Below are positions 1-6,867 of a DNA stretch of 14,521 nucleotides, one piece after another. How positions within the stretch are numbered: the stretch's first letter is position 1; every line of letters begins with the position of its first letter. Under the pieces are notes generated by a model. That model saw only the letters and a program-made list of their open reading frames with translations. It was not told the DNA's origin and searched no databases. This DNA comes from Candidatus Methanovirga meridionalis (GTDB taxonomy: Archaea > Methanobacteriota > Methanobacteria > Methanobacteriales > Methanobacteriaceae), in assembly GCA_031289325.1 (NCBI GenBank), contig JAITPS010000148.1, positions 1-14,521 on the forward strand. The letters run 5' to 3'. Position numbers and translations under genes: made by a program.

Positions 1-290
1 TAAATAAAATTAAATAAAATTAAATAAAATTAAATAAAATTAAATAAAATTAAATAAAATTAAATAAAATTAAATAAAATTAAATTAAATTAAATAAAAT
101 TAAATTAAATTAAATAAAATTAAATTAAATTAAATAAAATTAAATTAAATAAAATTAAATAAAATTAAATTAAATAAAATTAAATAAAATTAAATAAAAT
201 TAAATTAAATTAAATTAAATTAAATTAAATTAAATTAAATTAAATTAAATTAAATTAAATTAAATTAAATAAAATTAAATAAAATTAAAT
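1..290. repeat. TAAAT/AAAAT pentamer tandem array
   Basis: The first 80 bases are eight near-perfect copies of TAAATAAAAT. The array then changes to mixtures of TAAAT and AAAAT pentamers, with a pure TAAAT run around 205-270. All units stay in 5-bp phase. The array begins at the window edge, so its true length is unknown. No gene is visible in 1-362. Slippage expansion is the simplest origin. Confidence 0.95.
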
Positions 291-312
291 ATGAATAAAA
301 TATTGATTAATG

Positions 313-324
313 AAATATATAAAA
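313..324 (+). promoter_or_regulatory. Putative TATA box for the solute-binding protein gene
   Basis: AAATATATAAAA lies about 40-50 bp before the GTG start at 363, which would place transcription initiation near 345. A second TATA-like stretch (TTATATAA, 335-342) would give a nearly leaderless transcript. In DNA this AT-rich a TATA match alone is weak evidence. Confidence 0.35.
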
Positions 325-362
325 TAATAAATAGTTATATAATTGATTAAAAATCTTAGGAT

Positions 363-1967
363 GTGTTAATTATTAAAAAAACTACAATTATTGGTGCTGT
401 TCTTGTAATAGCATTAGTGTCTATAGTTGCATTTGTTATTATTTCTCCTGAATCAAATAATAAAAGTGAAGATTCATTGTTTGTATCAATTTGGGCTTAT
501 GGTGGAGAACCAAGTAGTCTTAGTCCATTAGACAGTTGGAATCTTGAGCAAGAACCATTGATTCAATCAACATTATTTAAAAGAAATCATAACATGGATT
601 TGGTTAATGATTTAGGAGAAAAATACAGTATTAGTGATGATGGAAAAACTTATACAGTAGACATTAGAAATGGTGTTAAATTCCATGATGGCTCTAATTT
701 AACAGCTGATGATGTTGCATTCACATATAATGAAGCAATAAATGGTAAATCAAGTTTAGACTTAACAAATTTAAATGAAACCACAGTTATTAATAGTACA
801 GCTGTGAAATTTACTTTAAATCAGGTTGATTCAACATTTTTATCTAAGTTAACTACCTTAGGTATTGTTCCTAAAAGTTACAATAATGAAACTTATGCTA
901 CACACCCAATTGGTTCAGGACCATTCAAGTTCGTGCAATGGGATAAAGGTCAGCAAATCATGTTAGAACGAAATGATGATTATTATGGAAAAAAACCTAA
1001 CTTTAAAAACTTAACCATTGTTTATCTTCAAGGAGAAGCAGCATTAGACTCAGCTTCAAATGGAGATTTTGATGTTGTAGAAGTACCAGCAGAACTTGCT
1101 AATAGAACAGTAAATAGTATGAAAATACAAAAATATCCTTCTGTAGATCCAAGAGGTATTGCTCTTCCAACGGTACCAGATACTGGTGAGAAAACAGATG
1201 ATGGTATATCTATTGGTAATAATGTAACTGCAAATTTAGCTATTAGACAAGCATTAAACTATGGAATAGATAGAGATGAGATGATTAATAATGTATTTTA
1301 TGGGTATGGAAGTAAAACTTACGATGGTGTGAGTAATTTATTACCATGGAACAATCCAGATGCAACAATAAAAGATGGTGATATTAACAAATCAAAAGAA
1401 TTATTATCTGCTGATGGATGGAATGATAGCGATGGTGATGGAATTGTTGAAAAAGATGGTTTAAAAGCAGAATTTGATTTAATTTATCTTGCAAGTGATT
1501 CTCAAAGACAAGCAATGGCTGTTTTAGTCTCAGAGCAAGCAAAGAAATTTGGTATAAAAATTAATCCTCAAGGAAAAAGTTGGGATGATCTTTCAAACTT
1601 TGAATTTTCAAATGGAGTGATTTTAGGTTATGGTTCACGAGATCCTGGAGAGTTAAAATTAGATTACTACAGTAAATTAAAAGGTGCAAGCAATATTGTT
1701 TCACTTAATGATTCAACGGTAGACAGTCATATTGATTCAGCTATAGATGCAAAAACTGAGGATGATTCTTATGCTAACTGGAAATCAGTAATATGGGATG
1801 GAACAACAGGAATTTCTCCACAAGGTGATGCTCCTTGGGTTTGGATTGCTTGTAAAGATTATGTCTATCTTGTAAAAAATAATTTAGATGTTTCTCAAGG
1901 TACAGCAACTGTACCTCCACATGGTGGAGATATCTTTGGAAATATATATGATTGGAAAAGAACTTAA
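363..1967 (+). CDS. ABC transporter substrate-binding protein, family 5 (peptide/nickel type)
   Basis: A 534-residue extracellular solute-binding protein of the DppA/OppA/NikA family, which captures peptides, nickel chelates or similar ligands outside the membrane for an ABC importer. An N-terminal hydrophobic helix (about residues 9-28) follows a short KK segment. There is no lipobox cysteine, so it is probably an uncleaved membrane anchor. Family signatures are FHDGSNLTADDVAF (107-120), IGSGPFKFVQWDKG (183-196), a DxDxDG loop (DSDGDG, 355-360) and the C-terminal WVWIACKDYVYLVKNNLDV segment (492-510). The start is GTG: an in-frame stop at 357-359 rules out a longer form, and only AGG at 358-360 is available as a poor Shine-Dalgarno. 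No permease or ATPase gene follows; partners could lie before the window or elsewhere. The ligand cannot be assigned from sequence. The family call is firm. Confidence 0.9.
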   Translation: MLIIKKTTIIGAVLVIALVSIVAFVIISPESNNKSEDSLFVSIWAYGGEPSSLSPLDSWNLEQEPLIQSTLFKRNHNMDLVNDLGEKYSISDDGKTYTVDIRNGVKFHDGSNLTADDVAFTYNEAINGKSSLDLTNLNETTVINSTAVKFTLNQVDSTFLSKLTTLGIVPKSYNNETYATHPIGSGPFKFVQWDKGQQIMLERNDDYYGKKPNFKNLTIVYLQGEAALDSASNGDFDVVEVPAELANRTVNSMKIQKYPSVDPRGIALPTVPDTGEKTDDGISIGNNVTANLAIRQALNYGIDRDEMINNVFYGYGSKTYDGVSNLLPWNNPDATIKDGDINKSKELLSADGWNDSDGDGIVEKDGLKAEFDLIYLASDSQRQAMAVLVSEQAKKFGIKINPQGKSWDDLSNFEFSNGVILGYGSRDPGELKLDYYSKLKGASNIVSLNDSTVDSHIDSAIDAKTEDDSYANWKSVIWDGTTGISPQGDAPWVWIACKDYVYLVKNNLDVSQGTATVPPHGGDIFGNIYDWKRT

Positions 1968-1990
1968 TAATTTCAATTAAAAACTTTTCA

Positions 1991-2037
1991 CACATATAAA
2001 ATGTGATTAGAAGTTAGATAAATATTATTTAACTTCT
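1991..2037 (+). terminator. Hairpin pair after the solute-binding protein gene
   Basis: Two stem-loops follow the stop codon: CACAT/ATGTG (1991-2005, 5-nt loop) and AGAAGTTA/TAACTTCT (2009-2016 with 2030-2037), whose interior A/T bases can extend the stem to about 13 bp. T-rich DNA follows directly. Placement and form suit transcription termination, although archaeal termination depends mainly on the U-tract. Confidence 0.5.
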
Positions 2038-2038
2038 T

Positions 2039-2259
2039 TAAATATTTTAGATTTTCTTTTAAATATTTTAGAACTTTTTTTAAATATTTTAGATTTTCTT
2101 TTAAATATTTTAGATTTTCTTTTAAATATTTTAGATTTTCTTTTAAATATTTTAGATTTTCTTTTAGATATTTTAGATTTTCTTTTAGATATTTTAGATT
2201 TTCTTTTAAATATTTTAGAATTTTTTTTAGATATTTTAGAATTTTTTTTAAATATAGTA
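2039..2259. repeat. 21-bp tandem array, about 10.5 copies
   Basis: The core TAAATATTTTAG (or TAGATATTTTAG) recurs at 2039, 2060, 2081, 2102, 2123, 2144, 2165, 2186, 2207, 2228 and 2249, exactly 21 bp apart, separated by ATTTTCTTT-type spacers with few variants. The period equals two helical turns and seven codons. On the minus strand it reads as a heptad-like peptide repeat, but no start codon is present (see findings). The rest of 1968-2731 holds only repeats and hairpins, with no convincing gene. Confidence 0.95.
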
Positions 2260-2361
2260 TTATAAAAAATGTTTGTAATTAATCATTTACTTTAAATATC
2301 TTATTTTTAAAAATTTCAAATTAAAATTAAATTAATTTTTTAAATAACAATTTCTATCTTT

Positions 2362-2466
2362 TTATTTTTAAAAATAATAATTATAATTCTTTTAATTAAA
2401 AATTTAATAATTATATTTCATTTTAAAAAACTTCATTATTGAACTTGTTCAATTAGAAACGGAAAA
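2362..2466. repeat. Direct repeat copy A (duplicated acyl-CoA synthetase 3' segment)
   Basis: About 100 bp containing TAATAATTATAATTCTTTTA, then the palindrome ATTGAACTTGTTCAAT (2438-2453) and AGAAACGGAAA. The same order of blocks recurs at 2541-2727 directly next to the stop of the acyl-CoA synthetase gene. Copy A is the shorter version and ends in a different hairpin cluster. Confidence 0.85.
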
Positions 2467-2510
2467 TCTTAGATTTTCCTAAGTTATCTTCGATAACAAA
2501 TCTTTGATTT
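2461..2510. repeat. Three consecutive mini-hairpins with 3-nt loops
   Basis: GGAAAATC-TTA-GATTTTCC (2461-2479), GTTATC-TTC-GATAAC (2483-2497) and AAATC-TTT-GATTT (2498-2510) lie end to end. All are perfect stems with three-base centres. Similar units occur at 5064-5079, 11681-11699 and 11724-11742. Function unknown; they could act as terminators, protein sites or REP-like units. Confidence 0.7.
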
Positions 2511-2540
2511 TCTCTACTTAAAAACATTATTTCATACACT

Positions 2541-2727
2541 ATATTTAAAAATAATAATTATAATTCTTTTAATTAAAAATTTAATAATCATGTTTCAGTT
2601 TTAAAAAATTTAATAATTTATTTCAATTTTAAAAAATTTAATAATTTATTTCAGTTTTAAAAAATTTAATAATTTATTTCAGTTTTAAAAAATTCATTAT
2701 TGAACTTGTTCAATTAGAAACGGAAAT
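2541..2727. repeat. Direct repeat copy B with nested 29-bp expansion
   Basis: This repeats copy A (2362-2466) in the same orientation: TAATAATTATAATTCTTTTA, then the palindrome ATTGAACTTGTTCAAT (2699-2714) and AGAAACGGAAA. It is longer because an internal unit has expanded: TAATAAT recurs at 2582, 2611, 2640 and 2669, exactly 29 bp apart, each followed by a TTTCAGTTTTAAAAAA-like tail. The copy ends a few bases from the stop codon at 2732. Confidence 0.85.
2686..2714 (-). terminator. Probable terminator of the acyl-CoA synthetase operon
   Basis: Read on the minus strand, 18 bases after the stop codon, ATTGAAC-AA-GTTCAAT (2714-2699) is followed by a T6 run (forward A-run near 2686-2692). A palindrome followed by a T-tract at the end of an operon suits termination. 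The tight 2-nt centre means the real loop would be larger. Confidence 0.5.
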
Positions 2728-2731
2728 TTTC

Positions 2732-4405
2732 TTATTTTTTAGAATCTTCTTCTCGGATTTGAACTCTTCTTATTTTTCCACTTATTGTTTTAGGAAGTTC
2801 ATCCACAAATTCGAGTAAACGAGGATACTTATACGGTGCGGTAATATTTTTAACATGGTTTTGTATCTCTTTTTTGAGTTCTTCAGAGGAATTATAGTTT
2901 TTAGTAAGAACTATTGTTGCTTTAACAATTTGCCCTCTTATATCATCAGGAACTCCTGTAATTGCACATTCTAAAACAGCTGGATGGGAAATTAATGCAC
3001 TCTCTACTTCAAAAGGACCTATACGATATCCTGAACTTTTGATTATATCATCGTTTCTTCCAACAAACCATAAATATCCATCTTCATCTTTCCAAGCAGT
3101 ATCTCCACTATGATAGAAACCATCATACCATACTTCATTGGTTTTTTTTCTATCTTTATGGTATCCACAAAATAAACCTGTTTGAACATTGTTTGTTTTA
3201 ATGGATAGTTCACCTTCATCTCCAATATCAACGATATGATCATCTTTTAATAACTCTAACTGATAAGCTGGAGATATTTTACCCATGGATCCTGGTTTAG
3301 GCTCCATCCAAAGAAAATTAGCTATACTTATCACTGTTTCAGTTTGTCCAAAACCTTCTTTTAGTTTTAAACCAAAAATATCGTATACTCTATTAAATAC
3401 TTCGGGATTTAATGGTTCACCAGCTGTTGTAATATATTTTAAATTAGAAAAATCATATTTTGAAAGGTCTTCTTTTATTAGGAATCTGTATATTGTGGGT
3501 GGAGCACAAAAAGTATTTATTTCATATTTTTCAATTTTTTCAATTAGATTAATTGGATTAAATCTATCATAATCATATATAAAAACACCTGTTCCAACAA
3601 TCCATTGTCCATATAGTCCACCCCAAACAGCTTTCATCCAACCAGTATCTGCTGATGTATGATGGAGTCCATCTTCAACTGCATTATGCCAATACTTAGA
3701 GGTTATAATATGAGCAATAGGATATTTAAAATCGTGTTTTACCATTTTAGGATGTCCTGATGTTCCTGATGAGAAATAAATTATCATTATATCATCATTT
3801 GATGTTCCATCAGCACCTGTTGGTCTATCAAATTTATCATCAAATTTTTCAATGTTTTCAGTGAAGTTGAGCCAATTAAGATAAGATTTATTCCCAATAG
3901 CTATTTTAATAAGATTAGTGTTAAGTTCCTTCTCAGATTTCCTATATTCATTAATTAAATAATCATCATCAATAGATATAATCCCTTTGATATTTGCTTT
4001 TTCTATTCTGTATACAATATCTTTTGTCTTTAACATATGAGTAGCAGGGACTGGAATAGCTCCAATTTTATGTAATGCAATAATTGAAAACCAAAATTCA
4101 TAGCTATTTTTTAAAGTTAATAAAATTTTATCTCCCTTTTTAATACCTAAACTTTTGAAGAAATTAGCTGTTTTATTGGAGTATTTTTTCATATCAGAAA
4201 AAGTAAATCTTTTTTCCTGATTAAAATCATTAACCCAAAGAAGAGCAAGCTTATCAGGATACTCATCCCCATATTTATCTACTACATCAAATCCAAAGTT
4301 AAAATTTTCTGGGATTTTAAATCTAAAATTCTTTTTAAAATCTTCATAAGAATCATAATCAACCCTATTAACATAATTTTTTAATAAAGATACCATATAA
4401 ACCAT
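2732..4405 (-). CDS. AMP-forming acyl-CoA synthetase (medium/branched-chain, MACS-like)
   Basis: A 557-residue adenylate-forming enzyme that converts a carboxylic acid, ATP and CoA to acyl-CoA, AMP and PPi in the cytoplasm. Visible motifs are the phosphate loop YFSSGTSGHPKMVKH (210-224), TAGEPL (327-332), the adenine-site motif GFGQTET (351-357), SGD (433-435), the hinge-region GR at 449-450, GYRIGPFEVESA (459-470), and the C-terminal PKTISGKIRR with catalytic Lys544. Length and motif spelling fit the medium-chain/branched acyl (MACS) branch of the acetyl-CoA synthetase family. Substrate choice cannot be read from sequence. The start is uncertain: ATG at 4405 has GGAG only 2 nt before it, whereas ATG at 4396 has it 11 nt before. 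It lies 18 bp after the HTH-cupin gene and is almost surely co-transcribed. Proximity to vorBA suggests branched or short fatty acid activation. Confidence 0.9.
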   Translation of the reverse strand: MVYMVSLLKNYVNRVDYDSYEDFKKNFRFKIPENFNFGFDVVDKYGDEYPDKLALLWVNDFNQEKRFTFSDMKKYSNKTANFFKSLGIKKGDKILLTLKNSYEFWFSIIALHKIGAIPVPATHMLKTKDIVYRIEKANIKGIISIDDDYLINEYRKSEKELNTNLIKIAIGNKSYLNWLNFTENIEKFDDKFDRPTGADGTSNDDIMIIYFSSGTSGHPKMVKHDFKYPIAHIITSKYWHNAVEDGLHHTSADTGWMKAVWGGLYGQWIVGTGVFIYDYDRFNPINLIEKIEKYEINTFCAPPTIYRFLIKEDLSKYDFSNLKYITTAGEPLNPEVFNRVYDIFGLKLKEGFGQTETVISIANFLWMEPKPGSMGKISPAYQLELLKDDHIVDIGDEGELSIKTNNVQTGLFCGYHKDRKKTNEVWYDGFYHSGDTAWKDEDGYLWFVGRNDDIIKSSGYRIGPFEVESALISHPAVLECAITGVPDDIRGQIVKATIVLTKNYNSSEELKKEIQNHVKNITAPYKYPRLLEFVDELPKTISGKIRRVQIREEDSKK

Positions 4406-4423
4406 TACTCCAATTATAGGTAT

Positions 4424-4987
4424 TTATAGGATAATAGCTAAGAATTTAGCTATTTTATTATTCAATGCTTTCATGTAATGTGGATAGCTGGAATCAAAAA
4501 ATATTGAATCTCCTTCATTTAACACAATATCATTATTATTTATACACAGCATTAAAGAACCCTCTAAAATATAGTTAAATTCTTGACCTAAATGTGTACT
4601 TTTACTTGGTTTATCATTATAGTTTAAAGGATCTACTGTAACAACAAATGGTTCAGCTTTTTTATGCATAAATTTAGAGGATAGATTTTCATAAGCATAT
4701 TGTTTTCTTCTATCAACAGAAGATCCTTCACCTTTTCGCGTAATTGTGAAAATACGCATTTTTGTCTCTTCGCCAGTGATTAATAAACCCATATCGACAT
4801 TAAATTTTTGAGCTATTTCATATAAAATATTTGCAGGAATATCTCTTTCACCATTTTCATAAGCAATATATTTTTCCTTAGAAATTTCTAATTTGTTGGT
4901 TAGTTCTTCTATACTAATATTTAATATTTCTCTAAGTTCTTTAATTCTATTTCCAATATCTTTATTATTTTCTTTCAAAAACAACAC
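4424..4987 (-). CDS. XRE-family HTH / cupin transcriptional regulator
   Basis: A 187-residue two-domain regulator. Residues 11-72 form a Cro/C1-type helix-turn-helix (NRIKELREILNISIEELTNK, then YENGERDIPANILYEIAQKF). Residues about 112-187 form a small cupin barrel with HLGQEFNYILEG (132-143) and EGDSIFFDSSYPHYMKAL (158-174). Such HTH-cupin proteins usually sense a small metabolite through the cupin and regulate their own operon. It is the first gene of an operon with the acyl-CoA synthetase, so it probably controls that gene; the ligand is unknown. The start is ambiguous. GTG at 4987 gives the longest form, but GGTG (4988-4985) is itself a good Shine-Dalgarno placed 6 nt before TTG at 4978, which would give 184 residues starting MKENNKDIGN. 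Confidence 0.88.
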   Translation of the reverse strand: MLFLKENNKDIGNRIKELREILNISIEELTNKLEISKEKYIAYENGERDIPANILYEIAQKFNVDMGLLITGEETKMRIFTITRKGEGSSVDRRKQYAYENLSSKFMHKKAEPFVVTVDPLNYNDKPSKSTHLGQEFNYILEGSLMLCINNNDIVLNEGDSIFFDSSYPHYMKALNNKIAKFLAIIL

Positions 4988-5005
4988 CTTAATAAGACGA
5001 ATTTT

Positions 5006-5016
5006 AAATTATATAA
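5006..5016 (-). promoter_or_regulatory. Putative TATA box of the HTH-cupin/acyl-CoA synthetase operon
   Basis: ATTATATAAT (5007-5016), best matched on the minus strand, sits 20-30 bp before the start codon cluster of the regulator. Initiation about 26 bp away would be near 4985, implying a very short or absent 5' leader. Confidence 0.45.
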
Positions 5017-5039
5017 TGATCGTAGTCAAGAACCAATTT

Positions 5040-5079
5040 TAAAAACTTTAGTTTTTAGAGTTAGAAAAACGAAGTTTTC
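5040..5079. repeat. Two adjacent mini-hairpins upstream of the HTH-cupin gene
   Basis: TAAAAAC-TTTA-GTTTTTA (5040-5057) and GAAAAAC-GAA-GTTTTC (5064-5079, one bulged A) lie 25-65 bp beyond the presumed TATA box. The second matches the perfect hairpin at 11724-11742 and belongs to the same 3-nt-loop family as 2461-2510. A regulator-binding role is possible but unproven. Confidence 0.6.
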
Positions 5080-5089
5080 AGTTATTTTT

Positions 5090-5146
5090 AAAACTTTTTA
5101 ATTTTACTAAAACTTTTTAATTTTACCAAAACTTTTTAATTTTCAA
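5090..5146. repeat. 19-bp tandem repeat, 3 copies
   Basis: AAAACTTTTTAATTTTAC-type units start at 5090, 5109 and 5128. They are non-coding. Confidence 0.85.
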
Positions 5147-5280
5147 AATTATTCTTTATATTTTTATTATAGTATTTATGGAAAAGTTTTAAATTTTGGA
5201 TGATAATCTTTTTTATTAAATTATTTAATTTTAAATGTTAATTTATAAAAATTCATAATTTTAAATTTTAATTAATATGA

Positions 5281-5400
5281 TATTATTTTAATTAATATAA
5301 ATAATTTTTAATTAATATAAATAATTTTTAATTAATATAAATAATTTTTAATTAATATAAATAATTTTTAATTAATATAAATAATTTTTAATTAATATAA
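5281..5400. repeat. 20-bp tandem array, about 6 copies
   Basis: Five exact copies of ATAATTTTTAATTAATATAA (5301-5400) follow one variant copy. The same unit family forms the array at 6321-6520. The preceding about 110 bp (5175-5290) resemble 6533-6650, so the array belongs to a longer imperfect direct repeat on both sides of the decayed gene remnants. Confidence 0.92.
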
Positions 5401-5452
5401 TGCTCATTTTATTAATAATATAGTAATATCCCAAAACTTTTATATCTATTGT

Positions 5453-5682
5453 ATAAAGATTTTTTGTTGTATCCCAATCTTTACTTTCCTCTTTAAATGG
5501 TTTTAAAGTTCCTATAGATGGTGTTTGTGCCTCATGGTAACTTTGATTTTTCCATTTCAAGCGAAATTGTATATTTCAGGTAATTCATCAATTTCATCAG
5601 AAAATAACATTTTTAGTTTGTCAAAGTCAATCTTGTCTTCTGTAGCTATCTCAGGAAACAATTCTTTAAGTTTTATAAATTT
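5453..5682 (-). pseudogene. N-terminal remnant of a type III-like DNA methyltransferase (Mod)
   Basis: The minus strand encodes KLKELFPEIATEDKIDFDKL and then LFSDEIDELPEIYNFA. After a break it continues WKNQSYHEAQTPSIGTLKPF and KEESKDWDTTKNLY. Joined, this matches my memory of the conserved N-terminus of type III restriction-modification Mod proteins (ELFPEIATEDKIDFDKL ... AQTPS.GTL.P..EESKDWDTT.NLYIEGDNLEVLK). At least two lesions separate the halves: TGA at 5559-5557 where a Trp is expected, and one missing A in the run just after it. Homology stops after NLY (about 5453), before the catalytic DPPY and FxGxG motifs, so no activity is possible. The upstream edge is fused to the vapC stub. 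The 62-codon open frame at 5372-5560 is only the second half of this remnant plus random sequence. Confidence 0.75.
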
Positions 5683-5735
5683 TTATCTTTAATGTCCAAA
5701 AGATTTATAAAAAAATTAGTGTCTATTAAAATCAA
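5673..5735 (-). pseudogene. Truncated vapC-like PIN toxin stub
   Basis: Starting at TTG (5735) the frame reads MILIDTNFFINLLDIKDKNL and then meets TAA. MILIDTNFFI is the standard start of VapC-type PIN-domain ribonucleases, including the first catalytic Asp. Only about 20 of the usual 125-140 residues remain, so the other acidic active-site residues are gone. It overlaps the vapB end by 20 bp, the normal vapBC arrangement. Downstream the sequence switches at once to the Mod N-terminus, marking a deletion or recombination joint near 5680. Confidence 0.7.
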
Positions 5736-5966
5736 TCTTCTCGTCACTGTCTAGCATTTTCTGTAATTTTACAATATCAATAGGCTTTTCAATAGACACA
5801 ATTCCTACAATATCATTTAATTCACTTTTAGGTCTGAAATTAACCTTAATTTCACCATTTTCATCTTCAATCCAATCCACAAGATCTTCAACTTTGACAT
5901 TGAATTTTTTCTAATCTCAGAAGGAATTGAAGTTTGATTGTTATTATATACTTTAGTAGTCATCAT
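5716..5966 (-). pseudogene. vapB: Frameshifted VapB-type antitoxin (AbrB/SpoVT fold)
   Basis: ATG at 5966 (or 5963) follows a strong Shine-Dalgarno GGTGAT and a TATA box at 5998-6008. The first frame reads TTKVYNNNQTSIPSEIRK, an AbrB/MazE-type DNA-binding start. After a run of six A (forward T 5905-5910) the frame is lost. Restoring one A continues it as KFNVKVEDLVDWIEDENGE and so on, ending DFNRH at the TAA at 5716-5718, for about 83 residues in all. A single 1-bp deletion in a homopolymer therefore breaks an otherwise complete antitoxin. A sequencing error is possible, but the neighbouring vapC and mod remnants are also broken, which favours true decay. Confidence 0.75.
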
Positions 5967-5997
5967 ATTAATCACCAATTAACTATATATTAATAAG

Positions 5998-6008
5998 CCA
6001 TATATAAA
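5998..6008 (-). promoter_or_regulatory. TATA box of the vapB remnant
   Basis: On the minus strand this reads TTTATATATGG. It is 32 bp before the vapB ATG, with the Shine-Dalgarno GGTGAT between them. The spacing is right for an archaeal promoter with a short leader. The same 11-mer, or a one-base variant, occurs at 9945, 11287 and 11378. Confidence 0.6.
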
Positions 6009-6050
6009 TTCACATATCAAACTTTTAAAAAAATTTGAACAAAAATAGTA

Positions 6051-6186
6051 TTAAACTGTAATAAATTCATCAATTTCCATTAGTTTTAAGACTTTTTTTA
6101 ATATTAGTCTTATCACTATCACTACTAAAACCATTATCCTTGAAAACCACTCTACATATTTCAGGATCTAATTTATAATATAATTT
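6051..6186 (-). pseudogene. C-terminal remnant of a DNA methyltransferase (Mod-like)
   Basis: The minus strand reads KLDPEICRVVFKDNGFSSDS, then DKTNIKKSLKTNG. After a 1-base shift near 6075 it continues IDEFITV and stop (6051-6053). This resembles the extreme C-terminus of type III Mod-like adenine methyltransferases (VFKD-GF..DS.KTN...LK..GID pattern, from memory). No upstream part survives: the open frame fades into a dispersed repeat at about 6185. It precedes the vapB remnant by about 85 bp, so on this strand a Mod C-terminus comes before a Mod N-terminus. Assignment to Mod is moderately sure; that it is a broken gene end is more certain. Confidence 0.55.
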
Positions 6187-6276
6187 GGTTAATATAAATA
6201 ATTATAAATTAATATCTTTTAGTAATATTCATTTTTAAAAAAATCATTTATTAAGAACTTTATCAAACTCAATATA
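6185..6276 (-). repeat. Dispersed about 85-bp repeat, copy R1
   Basis: The minus strand begins (T)TTGATAAAGTTCTTAATAAA, then a T7 run, AAAAATGAATATTA and ATATTAATTTATAATTATTT. Closely related sequences are R2 (6650-6756, same strand), R3 (10022-10105) and R4 (9633-9716), the last two on the plus strand. R1 touches the broken end of the methyltransferase C-terminal remnant. Confidence 0.8.
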
Positions 6277-6320
6277 GTTAATTCTAAATATTATTTCATA
6301 AAAATCTATAATTTTAAATT

Positions 6321-6520
6321 TTAATTAATATAAATATATTTTGATTAATATAAATAGTTTTTAATTAATATAAATAGTTTTTAATTAATATAAATAGTTT
6401 TTAATTAATATAAATAGTTTTTAATTAATATAAATAATTTTTAATTAATATAAATAATTTTTAATTAATATAAATAGTTTTTAATTAATATAAATAATTT
6501 TTAATTAATATAAATAGTTT
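6321..6520. repeat. 20-bp tandem array, 10 copies
   Basis: Ten contiguous units of TTAATTAATATAAATAGTTT or its AATAATTT variant, in exact 20-bp register, the first two more diverged. It is the same repeat family as 5281-5400. The sequence after it (6533-6650) resembles the sequence before that array. No open frame of interest. Confidence 0.95.
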
Positions 6521-6649
6521 TTAATTATTGTTATTATGAATAAGTTTTTAAATTTTGAAGTATAAATTTTTTTATTAAATTATTTAGCTTTAAATATTAA
6601 CTTATAAAAATCCATAATTTTAAATTTTAAATAATATAATCTTATTTTA

Positions 6650-6756
6650 ATTAATGTAATCAATTTTTAATTAATATATTTTAATAATATTCATTTTTAT
6701 TATTAATATTCATTTTTAAAAAAATTATTTATTAAGAACTTTATCAAAACCAATAT
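6650..6756 (-). repeat. Dispersed about 85-bp repeat, copy R2
   Basis: It shares TTTGATAAAGTTCTTAATAA, the T7 run and AAAAATGAATATTA with R1. A short internal duplication of the AAAATGAATATTA part (forward 6704-6720 region) makes it longer. It lies 110 bp beyond the end of vorA. The rest of 6530-6867 is AT-rich and shows no gene. Confidence 0.8.
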
Positions 6757-6867
6757 AATATAAATAATTTTTAATTTAAGTAATTATTTAATTTAAATAA
6801 TTATAATTATTTTCAATTTAACCTAATTAAAATTTGGGGATATGTCGCATGTATGAGCAATAATCAA

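Noticed and set aside
1774..1995. 73-codon minus-strand frame at the end of the solute-binding protein gene
   Set aside because: It overlaps the conserved C-terminal coding region in antisense and has no recognisable motif.
1990..2276. Minus-strand frame of heptad repeats as a coiled-coil protein gene
   Set aside because: No ATG, GTG or TTG lies between the upstream TAA and the repeat, there is no ribosome binding site, and a 21-bp array of A/T units is expected to stay open in some frames by chance. Kept only as a finding.
2438..2714. ATTGAACTTGTTCAAT palindromes as operators for the HTH-cupin regulator
   Set aside because: Both copies lie downstream of the operon within a duplicated segment, and no copy occurs near the operon promoter at 5006; a terminator or repeat role fits better.
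2541..2727. CRISPR array
   Set aside because: The 29-bp units, like the other arrays here, are contiguous with no unique spacers, and no cas genes are present.
5372..5560. A 62-codon minus-strand open frame as a real small gene
   Set aside because: Its first half is the continuation of the Mod N-terminal remnant after a stop and frameshift; its second half is translated AT repeat.
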